From the NCBI GenBank assembly GCA_029942215.1, contig JAOZTM010000005.1, positions 12,621 through 21,329 on the forward strand: a DNA stretch of 8,709 bases, in the 5' to 3' direction. Both the position numbers and the translations under genes were made by a program. Of this stretch, positions 1 to 5,393 are shown piece by piece. The notes beneath the pieces are model-generated. The model saw only the letters and a list, made by a program, of their open reading frames with translations. It did not search any database and had not been told where the DNA came from. Source of the stretch: Metamycoplasmataceae bacterium. GTDB taxonomy: Bacteria > Bacillota_I > Bacilli_A > Mycoplasmatales > Metamycoplasmataceae. Numbering within the stretch: the first letter of the stretch is position 1; every line of letters begins with the position of its first letter.

Positions 1-45
1 AAGAAAACATTTTATGCAATCTTAGTAGGAGGTGACGATGAGTAG
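1..45 (+). CDS. C-terminal end of an upstream gene (partial)
   Basis: Reading frame 1 is open from the first base and ends at TAG (43-45), giving the residues KKTFYAILVGGDDE. It overlaps the next gene by 8 nt, exactly the overlap seen between the next two genes, which suggests a real gene end in the same operon. Only 14 residues are visible, so no function can be assigned. A competing frame stops at 23-25, so this call is tentative. Confidence 0.4.
   Translation, partial: KKTFYAILVGGDDE
27..32 (+). promoter_or_regulatory. Shine-Dalgarno AGGAGG that decides the start at 38
   Basis: A perfect AGGAGG lies 5 nt before ATG 38. A GTG at 32 in the same frame overlaps this site and so cannot use it, which makes ATG 38 the start. 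The site lies inside the end of the preceding reading frame, as expected for coupled translation. Confidence 0.75.
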
Positions 46-496
46 GAAACAAAAAATCGACACAAGCTTCCTGGTATTCAAACCAAATGTATTTGTTGAA
101 AGAAGATTAGATCAAGCTATTGGTAGACAAAGAATTGCGAAGAGTGTTTATATTTCATTTAATATAATCTCATTCATATCAGTTCTAGTATTACTTGCTT
201 TCTCAACTATTATCTTTTCAAAAATTGTTACAACAGGAACACCTGATTGATACTTTACAGTTACAACTGGTATTGCTGCATTCATAACATTCATGACTTC
301 AATGGCTAACTTCTTCTATGTAAAAGAAAAACAAGAACAATACAAGTCAGAAATTGAATACATTGAATCTGAAATTGCTTATTTCCAATTAGGACTTAAG
401 GATTACACTAACAAGAAAACTAAAGAATTTGTTTTATTCAAGAACGTTACATCTTTCATTGGATTCACAATGGCAAAGGAGGATGAAAATGAATAA
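38..496 (+). CDS. DUF4231/SLATT-like two-helix membrane protein
   Basis: A 152-residue membrane protein read through one TGA (Trp71, at 248-250). A basic N-terminus (residues 1-36) is followed by two hydrophobic helices at about 38-64 and 72-93. A charged helix follows, with Tyr and Glu at regular spacing (about 94-125, KEKQEQYKSEIEYIESEIAY), then a short basic end. This plan, two helices then a Tyr/Glu-rich cytosolic helix, matches my recollection of the DUF4231/SLATT group; no catalytic motif is visible. SLATT proteins have been proposed as membrane effectors in conflict systems, but that role is not shown here. The gene starts after a perfect AGGAGG, overlaps the next gene by 8 nt, and that gene looks like a paralogue. 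The family assignment is by pattern only. Confidence 0.75.
477..482 (+). promoter_or_regulatory. Shine-Dalgarno AGGAGG for the second membrane gene
   Basis: AGGAGG inside the end of the preceding gene, 6 nt before ATG 489. It fixes the start upstream of the first TGA Trp codon and repeats the arrangement at 27-32. Confidence 0.7.
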
Positions 497-890
497 AGAA
501 CTAAGCAAATGAACTGAGAAAATATACATGAAGGCTTATAGAAAATATATCAAGTCAAGAACATGATTTATTATCTTAAGTGTTCTGAGTATTCTTCTTG
601 TTGCAATAATGATTATGTTAAATATTTATGCGATTAAGAAAAACCCATTTGGTGATGATTCAAAACTTTACTACGTAATAATAGCTATCATTGCTGGACT
701 GATTGGATTATTGACTTCTATTTCATCTTTCATGTCTTTCAAGAAAAATGGAGTTAAGTACAAAACTCAATACGAATTAATCAAGGATGAAAAGAAGGCT
801 TACAAAAGCAAGAGTGGGAAATACAAAGCAAAAGAAAGAGACGAGATTTTTATCGAAGAAATTTACAAGATAACAAACTCAGAGGAATAG
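489..890 (+). CDS. DUF4231/SLATT-like two-helix membrane protein (paralogue)
   Basis: A 133-residue protein with two TGA-encoded Trp residues (8 and 26). Membrane helices lie at about 27-49 and 60-83, and the rest is a strongly basic and acidic cytosolic helix (about 84-125) ending in Glu-Glu. It aligns without large gaps to the protein at 38-496. Both have an aromatic-rich start to helix 2, a Thr-Ser pair near its end, then a Lys run, Tyr-Lys, a Glu-x-Ile pattern and a further Tyr/Lys segment. They are therefore probably diverged duplicates. The start overlaps the upstream gene by 8 nt with a good Shine-Dalgarno at 477-482. No enzyme motif is seen. Function unknown; DUF4231/SLATT-like by pattern. 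Confidence 0.75.
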
Positions 891-897
891 GAGAAAT

Positions 898-1365
898 ATG
901 AAAAAGATAACAGCAAAATTATGAGCTTATGGAATTACATTCTTTATAAGAGCAATTATATTTAATGTTGCATTAGCATTCTCAATTACTGCATTAGTAT
1001 ACTTCAGAGATGGATTCCAGATATGAGCGATCATTGCAGTTGCATTCGCATCACTATGATTCTCATTAATACTTCTAGGACACTTACTATGAATACTTAT
1101 GAGCAGAGAAGAAAGAATACTTTACTTCGGTATAAGAAGATTCGGTAAGAAGAGAGCAGAAGTTTCAAAGAAAGAAGTAAGCAGAAAATTTGGACAAGCA
1201 GATTTACATTCAATACTATCAGATGTTGATAGAGGATTAGAAATACAAATGATTATCAACGGAGCCTTTACATTATTAAATGTATTCATAGGTTTCCAAT
1301 GATTAAGATTTGCAATTGATTTCCATAAAGATACATCAGTATTCGAAGTTAAGATTGTTAAATAA
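898..1365 (+). CDS. unrecognised membrane protein, last gene of the small operon
   Basis: A 155-residue protein containing five TGA Trp codons (residues 9, 43, 54, 65 and 135), so it is invisible under the standard code except for its C-terminal half. Hydrophobic segments lie at about 12-36 and 42-67. A basic soluble region (about 69-118) is rich in Arg/Lys and holds a SREERILYFGIRRFGKKR stretch. A third hydrophobic stretch at about 118-136 precedes a short C-terminus. The start is ATG 898, with AGGAG (889-893) overlapping the previous stop and a 7-nt gap, so it belongs to the same operon. I do not recognise the family. The context suggests it works in the membrane with the two preceding proteins, but that is inference. 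Confidence 0.75.
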
Positions 1366-1384
1366 AAAATGCCTAGGCATTTTT
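1365..1384. terminator. bidirectional terminator-like palindrome between convergent genes
   Basis: A perfect 20-bp inverted repeat centred at 1374/1375. As RNA it can form an 8-bp stem (AAAAATGC with GCATTTTT) around a CTAG loop, with U-rich flanks on both strands. It begins at the last base of the stop codon of the plus-strand gene (TAA 1363-1365) and contains the glyA stop codon and last sense codons. Position and symmetry fit termination from both sides. The stem is short and A/T rich, so efficiency is uncertain. Confidence 0.65.
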
Positions 1385-2575
1385 CTTTATTAATTTCAGA
1401 ACTTCTTCTTTAATGTCTTCGTTGTTTGATAATGCTTTATGCATAAGGTTGGCTAGTGAGACAAAGTCTTCTTCGTTGAATCCTTTTGTAGTCATAGCTG
1501 CTGTACCTAATCTAACACCTGAAGTTATGAATGGGCTTTGAGTATCATTTGGTATTGTATTCTTATTAACTGTAATGTTATTCTTTTGAAGGATTGAAGA
1601 AGCATCTTTACCAGTGATTCCAAATCCTTTCATAACATCTATTGTAAATAGGTGATTGTCTGTACCACCTGAAACTACAGGAACTCCTAGTTTAATAAAT
1701 TCATTAGCAAATGCGTTTGAATTCTTTACAACGTTTTGAATGTAGTCTTTGAATTCTGGTTCAAGTGCTTCTTTGAATGCAACAGCTTTACCAGCTATTG
1801 AATGCATAAGAGGTCCACCTTGATATCCAGGGAAGATTCATTTATTGATCTTCTGAGCAAGTTCATCATCATTTGTCATGATAACTCCACCTCTTGCTCC
1901 TCTTAGTGTCTTATGGGTAGTAGAAGTTATTACATCTGCATATCCAACAGGTGTTTCATGTTCACCTACAACAATAAGTCCAGCTATGTGTGCAACATCA
2001 GCTAAAAGCTTAGCTCCACATGCATCAGCGATTTCTCTGAACTTCTTGAACTCAACAGTTCTAGAATAAGCAGAGTAACCACAGATGATTAGATCAGGCT
2101 TTTCTTTCATTGCTATTTCCATTATGTTTTCATAATCGAAGATACCATTGTCATCAACACCATAAGTAACTGAATCGTAGAACTTACCAGAGAAGTTAAT
2201 GTGATAACCATGAGTTAAGTGTCCTCCAGCATCTAATGAAGCACCAAGTATCTTTTGACCTGGTTCTATTAAAGCAGCAATTGCAGCTGCATTAGCACTT
2301 GAACCTGAGTGTGGTTGAACGTTTGCGTGTTTAACGTTGAATAACTGTTTAAGTCTATCAATAGCAAGAGTTTCAACTTGATCAATGAATTCACATCCAT
2401 CGTAGTATCTTTTGCCTGGATAACCTTCTGCATACTTATTAGTAAGTATAGAACCAGTAACTGCCAATACATCCTCAGAAACAAAGTTCTCAGAAGCAAT
2501 CAATTCAATGTGCGAATCTTGTCTCTTTTGTTCGCCTTCTATAGCTCTTAATATCTCTTTATCTTTTATGTTCAT
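1373..2575 (-). CDS. glyA: serine hydroxymethyltransferase
   Basis: A 400-residue cytosolic PLP enzyme that interconverts serine plus tetrahydrofolate with glycine plus methylene-tetrahydrofolate, feeding one-carbon metabolism and thymidylate synthesis. Family hallmarks are visible: the N-terminal [12 protein letters not shown] block, [17 protein letters not shown], the HSGSSAN and GGHLTHG segments, DVAHIAGL, and the PLP-binding lysine in [13 protein letters not shown] (Lys222). Near the C-terminus are [17 protein letters not shown] and [15 protein letters not shown]. One TGA codes Trp246, within NKWIFPG, and would split the gene under the standard code. ATG 2575 is chosen because AGAGG lies 5 nt upstream; an in-frame TTG at 2593 lies upstream of that site. 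Length is normal for the family (about 400-420). It is convergent with the small membrane-protein operon and divergent from the ATP synthase operon. Confidence 0.97.
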
Positions 2576-2580
2576 AAGCA

Positions 2581-2585
2581 CCTCT
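2581..2585 (-). promoter_or_regulatory. Shine-Dalgarno AGAGG for glyA
   Basis: Minus-strand AGAGG, 5 nt before ATG 2575. It supports that start over the in-frame TTG at 2593. Confidence 0.65.
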
Positions 2586-2592
2586 TTTAACA

Positions 2593-2598
2593 ATTATA
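2593..2598 (-). promoter_or_regulatory. candidate -10 box for glyA
   Basis: A perfect TATAAT on the minus strand just upstream of glyA. No good -35 box is seen at 16-18 nt, which is common in mollicutes. The predicted start of transcription, near 2586, would give a leader of only about 11 nt that begins almost at the Shine-Dalgarno, so the real promoter could lie further upstream. Confidence 0.4.
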
Positions 2599-2639
2599 CT
2601 CAAATATCTTTTTTAGGAGAAATAGTCCCATATTTCCCT

Positions 2640-2673
2640 TTGATTTTTTACAAATAAGAATACAATATATATA
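2640..2673 (+). promoter_or_regulatory. candidate promoter region of the atp operon
   Basis: An AT-rich stretch in the divergent region. TTGATT (2640-2645) and TACAAT (2661-2666) could form a promoter but are only 15 bp apart. TTTACA (2647-2652) with TATATA (2668-2673) is an alternative, also at 15 bp. None is convincing alone. A promoter must lie upstream of the hairpin at 2690-2727 or just after it, because glyA points the other way. Confidence 0.3.
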
Positions 2674-2689
2674 GGTAGAAATAAACTGC

Positions 2690-2727
2690 TCTAAAAGACC
2701 ATAGGCCTTGCCTATATTTTTTTTAGA
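2690..2727 (+). terminator. terminator-like hairpin in the atp operon leader (candidate attenuator)
   Basis: ATAGGC (2701-2706) and GCCTAT (2710-2715) form a perfect 6-bp stem with a CTT loop, followed after one A by eight Ts (2717-2724). An outer 7-bp arm, TCTAAAA (2690-2696) with TTTTAGA (2721-2727), can extend it. This is the form of an intrinsic terminator for plus-strand transcription. The only upstream gene, glyA, runs away from it, so it would act on transcripts entering the atp operon, 32 nt before its first start codon. The minus strand has no comparable T run. A folded leader element without termination activity is the alternative. Confidence 0.55.
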
Positions 2728-2747
2728 ATTGTAAATACTTCCTACCT

Positions 2748-2753
2748 AGGGGA
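2748..2753 (+). promoter_or_regulatory. Shine-Dalgarno AGGGGA shared by ATG 2757 and GTG 2759
   Basis: AGGGGA lies within usual distance of two overlapping start codons in different frames. ATG 2757 opens a six-codon frame ending at TAG 2775-2777; GTG 2759 opens the 140-residue membrane protein. An in-frame TAG at 2747-2749 rules out any start further upstream for the long frame, apart from the unlikely ATA at 2753. Confidence 0.6.
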
Positions 2754-2758
2754 TACAT

Positions 2759-3181
2759 GTGCAAAGAACTATTTTAGAAGTTAAAATACTTAAAATATCA
2801 ATATCTATATTAGCTGTAGGTATCATTGTTTTTGGTAGTCTTTGAAATATAAATAGTTCTTGATTACTTGGCTGAATGGTTGGTGCTCCTGCATCAATAT
2901 TGAGTTATGTATTCGGTATGCTCGCGTTAAGCCTCCTTCTAAAGAAGGGGTCTAAACGAAAAGGTGTTTGAATGACATACGTCAGGCTATTCACCACACT
3001 TCTATTACAGGCTGGACTGTTTATAGCGTTAGTAGCTCTAAACAAACATATGCATGGTATTGGTTTTTGAGATAAAGGTATTAAGGTTCTATTAGATCCT
3101 ATAAATATCTTTACTTATTTAGGTGGAGTTGGAATCATAGCTTTTAGTACATTTGTTGCTCACTTCCTTATTAAGAAATAA
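2759..3181 (+). CDS. AtpI-like (MG406-type) membrane protein of the ATP synthase operon
   Basis: A 140-residue protein with four hydrophobic helices at about 11-30, 35-60, 72-95 and 112-136, and a basic loop (KKGSKRKG, 62-69) between helices 2 and 3. All five Trp codons (29, 35, 39, 71, 104) are TGA, so no long open frame exists under the standard code. A four-helix membrane protein directly before atpB fits the place of AtpI/UncI, an assembly helper for the c-ring in other bacteria, and of the MG406 family of mollicutes. The identification rests on position and topology, since this family is poorly conserved. It starts with GTG and ends 15 nt before atpB. Expression may be limited by the competing ATG two bases upstream. 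Confidence 0.8.
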
Positions 3182-3196
3182 GAGAGGAAATAACAT

Positions 3197-3976
3197 ATGA
3201 AAAAGTTCGCAGAGAATTTTATGAAGTCAGATTTACAACCACAAATATTTTCGTTAGTTTTTGTAACAATCCTTTTGATTGTTATATCGATCATTATTTA
3301 TAAGAAAGCAAAAAAACAACAACCAAACAAAGCACCAGAAGGTGTAATGCTTATAGCAGAACAATACGTCATGGGAATTGACAACTTGTATAGTGAGATC
3401 ACTGAAAACAAGTTTACTAAGCCAGCTCCATATATATTTACTTTGATTACCTTCTTAGGTGTATCAAACTTAATGGGACTACTTGGTATTGAAACTCCAA
3501 CATCGTCTTACTCAGTTACATTGACAATAGCTCTTGTATCTTGAATAGGAATTTACGTTATTGGAATAATGTATCAAAAGATGCATTTCTTCAAGAAGTT
3601 TTTAAATCCACTTGATCTTATAGGTCAGTTCTCTCCACTAATATCATTATCATTCCGTTTATTCGGGAACATGATTGCAGGATCTACTATTATGTATCTC
3701 CTTTATTATGTGACTGGATGAATCTGAGGAATGATTCCGATGGTGGGAGAAATGAACCTACTTGGATCAATAATCGCATGGCCGTTCCACATATACTTCG
3801 ATTTATTCGATGGACTAGTACAAGCATTCGTGTTTACACTACTTACAATGATTTATTGAACGTTAGAAGCAGAAGAACCTGAAATAGAATCTAAGCTAGA
3901 AAAAGCTCATGCTAAAAAAGCGAAAGCTAAAATAAAGCAAGAAGCAAGAAGAAATAAAAATATCGCAAGAGCGTAG
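3197..3976 (+). CDS. atpB: F-type ATP synthase subunit a
   Basis: A 259-residue integral membrane stator of Fo that forms the ion path against the c-ring. Hydrophobic helices lie at about 18-36, 79-97, 103-126, 139-177 and 189-223. The essential arginine is seen as Arg154 in LSFRLFGNMIAGS (counterpart of E. coli Arg210), and Gln209 in GLVQAFVFTLLTMIYW matches the conserved glutamine of the last helix. Trp116, 175, 177 and 221 are TGA; Trp195 is the only TGG in the window. After the last helix comes an Ala/Lys/Glu-rich tail (about 228-259), longer than in typical bacterial subunit a, which usually ends within a few residues. ATG 3197 has AGAGG (3183-3187) upstream. atpE follows after 26 nt. 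Confidence 0.96.
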
Positions 3977-3988
3977 ACCCACAGGGTT
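3976..3988 (+). other. small hairpin in the atpB-atpE gap
   Basis: ACCC (3977-3980) and GGGT (3984-3987) pair around an ACA loop, extendable by one G-T wobble. It sits directly after the atpB stop and just before the weak GGAAAG ribosome site of atpE. It might influence atpE translation or mRNA processing. The stem is only four base pairs, so this is a weak call. Confidence 0.25.
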
Positions 3989-4002
3989 GGAAAGAAATTA
4001 AT

Positions 4003-4296
4003 ATGGCAGCACCAATAGTAGCAGCAGCAGTACAAGAAGCAATAGATATGAAAGCAGCTGGAATTCACTCAATGGGTGATGGACTAGTAGCAGTTGGAGC
4101 CGGGGCAGCAATGGTCGGAGCAGCTGGAGTTGGAGCAGGGCAAGGGATTGCAGCCGGAAGAGCAGCAGAAGCTGTAGGTAGAAATCCTGAAGCTGAGTCT
4201 AAAATAAGATCAATGGTTATCCTTGGTCTAGGTATCGCTGAATCAGCGGCTATCTATTCTTTAATTGTTTCAATTCTTTTACTATTCGTATTTTAA
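4003..4296 (+). CDS. atpE: F-type ATP synthase subunit c
   Basis: A 97-residue proteolipid forming the rotating c-ring. An N-terminal stretch (1-24) longer than in most bacteria precedes a Gly/Ala-rich helix 1 (about 26-53, ending in GVGAGQGIAAGRA). The polar loop contains the conserved RNPEA (60-64), and helix 2 (about 69-97) carries the ion-binding Glu80 in GIAESAAIYSL. Gln47, Glu80, Ser81 and Tyr85 occupy the places of Gln32, Glu65, Ser66 and Tyr70 of the Na+-driven Ilyobacter/Propionigenium ring; only Thr67 is replaced (Ala82). The ribosome site is a modest GGAAAG, 8 nt before ATG. atpF starts 5 nt after the stop. Confidence 0.95.
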   Translation: MAAPIVAAAVQEAIDMKAAGIHSMGDGLVAVGAGAAMVGAAGVGAGQGIAAGRAAEAVGRNPEAESKIRSMVILGLGIAESAAIYSLIVSILLLFVF

Positions 4297-4301
4297 TTTA
4301 A

Positions 4302-4853
4302 ATGCATCCAATAGTAAACACAGTAGTTCGTGCAGCGACATCGCCATTAAAAACTAATCTAACGACTAAGTTTGATGCGTTATTCCCTACATGAACAACA
4401 GTACTGGCAACAGTTTTAGCTTTGATTATACTTTTAACGGTTTTAACTTTATTTGTTTACAAACCAGTTAAAAAGGCATTTCAAAGTAGAAAAAACTATA
4501 TACAAAACAATATCGATGAATCTGAGAGAATGAATATCGAAGCATCATCTGATAGAGAACAAGCTAACGAAGAGCTAATGCGTGCTCAACTTGAAGCAAA
4601 CGAAATAATTTCAAGCGCAAGAGTTAAAGCTGAAGCAGTTAAGGCTAAAAAAGTAGCAGCTGCAAAAGATGAAGTTAAAACTTTAGTTCATGATGCAAAG
4701 AAAGATATTGCACATCAACAAGAGAAGTTTGAACAAGATTCTAAAGAAGCAATAATTACTGTAGCACTTGAAGCAGCTTCAAAAGTTGTTGAAAAAGAAG
4801 TTGATAATAAAGTCAACAGAAAAATCATCAGCGACTACGTTAAGGCTAAATAA
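4302..4853 (+). CDS. atpF: F-type ATP synthase subunit b
   Basis: The 183-residue peripheral stalk of the enzyme. A 30-residue N-terminal part leads into one membrane helix (about 31-53, beginning with TGA-coded Trp31), then the usual basic KPVKKAFQSRKNYI segment. A long Ala/Glu/Lys-rich coiled coil runs to the end and dimerises and binds delta. ATG 4302 is the only plausible start, since a TAA lies directly before it in frame. No Shine-Dalgarno is visible, so translation is probably coupled to atpE, whose stop is 5 nt away. The b subunits of several mycoplasmas carry a lipoprotein signal; here no Cys lipobox is seen. Its stop overlaps the atpH start (TAATG). Confidence 0.93.
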
Positions 4854-5392
4854 TGTCAGAACATATAAACGGATATGCACTTGCATTATTTTCAATAGCA
4901 CAAGACGAAAAGAAAATAAAACAATATAAAGAATATTCTTTGGCAACAATAGAAGCCATCGAAGATAACGAAGAGATTATTCACCTTTTAGATTCTAAAT
5001 CTATAAGTGTTGAAAAAAGACAAGACATAATTAAGAAAGCATTTAAGTCAACAAACAAAAACATGATTAACTTACTGTTTATTCTTGTTGAAAGATCAAA
5101 GTTTTATATGACTATTCATATCTTGAAAAAATTCATTAAATTGGCAAACAATATATTGAACATAAAAGAAGGTATCGTTTATTCAATAAAATTTTTAGAC
5201 GATTCAGAAATGAAAGACGTTCAATCAAGAACTTCTAAGATCCTAGGATACAAAGTTGTTCTTAAAAATAAAATTGATGCTGAATTACTTTCAGGAATCA
5301 AGATTATTGTTGGAGATGAAATTATTGAAGATACAGTAATTTCTCGTCTTGAACAAATTAAGTATGAATTACTAAAGAGAGAGGAGAACTAA
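4853..5392 (+). CDS. atpH: F-type ATP synthase subunit delta
   Basis: A 179-residue protein, normal for the family, that links the b stalk to the top of the alpha/beta head. The N-terminal helical domain (about 1-105) begins [16 protein letters not shown], the usual YA-A-L pattern. The C-terminal part contains [24 protein letters not shown], matching the family motif with Gly-Asp and an Asp/Glu-rich turn before Arg-Leu. The start overlaps the atpF stop in TAATG, with only a weak AAGG (4842-4845) upstream, so translation is likely coupled. It carries the Shine-Dalgarno of atpA inside its last codons. Confidence 0.93.
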   Translation: MSEHINGYALALFSIAQDEKKIKQYKEYSLATIEAIEDNEEIIHLLDSKSISVEKRQDIIKKAFKSTNKNMINLLFILVERSKFYMTIHILKKFIKLANNILNIKEGIVYSIKFLDDSEMKDVQSRTSKILGYKVVLKNKIDAELLSGIKIIVGDEIIEDTVISRLEQIKYELLKREEN

Positions 5393-5393
5393 T

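Noticed and set aside
32..34. GTG as the start of the first complete gene
   Set aside because: It overlaps the AGGAGG site; ATG 38 has correct spacing.
248..250. Apparent stop codon splitting the first membrane gene, with similar TGA breaks in glyA, atpB, atpF and atpA suggesting pseudogenes
   Set aside because: All breaks are TGA, the frame is unchanged across them, and they fall at sites where Trp fits; this is genetic code 4, not gene decay.
1878..2069. Plus-strand open frame inside glyA
   Set aside because: Antisense shadow of the conserved PLP-lysine region of glyA; no ribosome site or recognisable motif.
2269..2499. Second minus-strand frame inside glyA, Leu-rich
   Set aside because: Out of frame with the well-conserved glyA product; low-complexity Leu-rich shadow.
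2591..2593. Upstream TTG start for glyA adding six residues
   Set aside because: It lies upstream of the AGAGG site and inside the candidate -10 box; ATG 2575 is properly spaced.
2659..2673. ATATATATA stretch as a microsatellite repeat
   Set aside because: Only a few units long, expected in AT-rich promoter DNA; no further copies seen.
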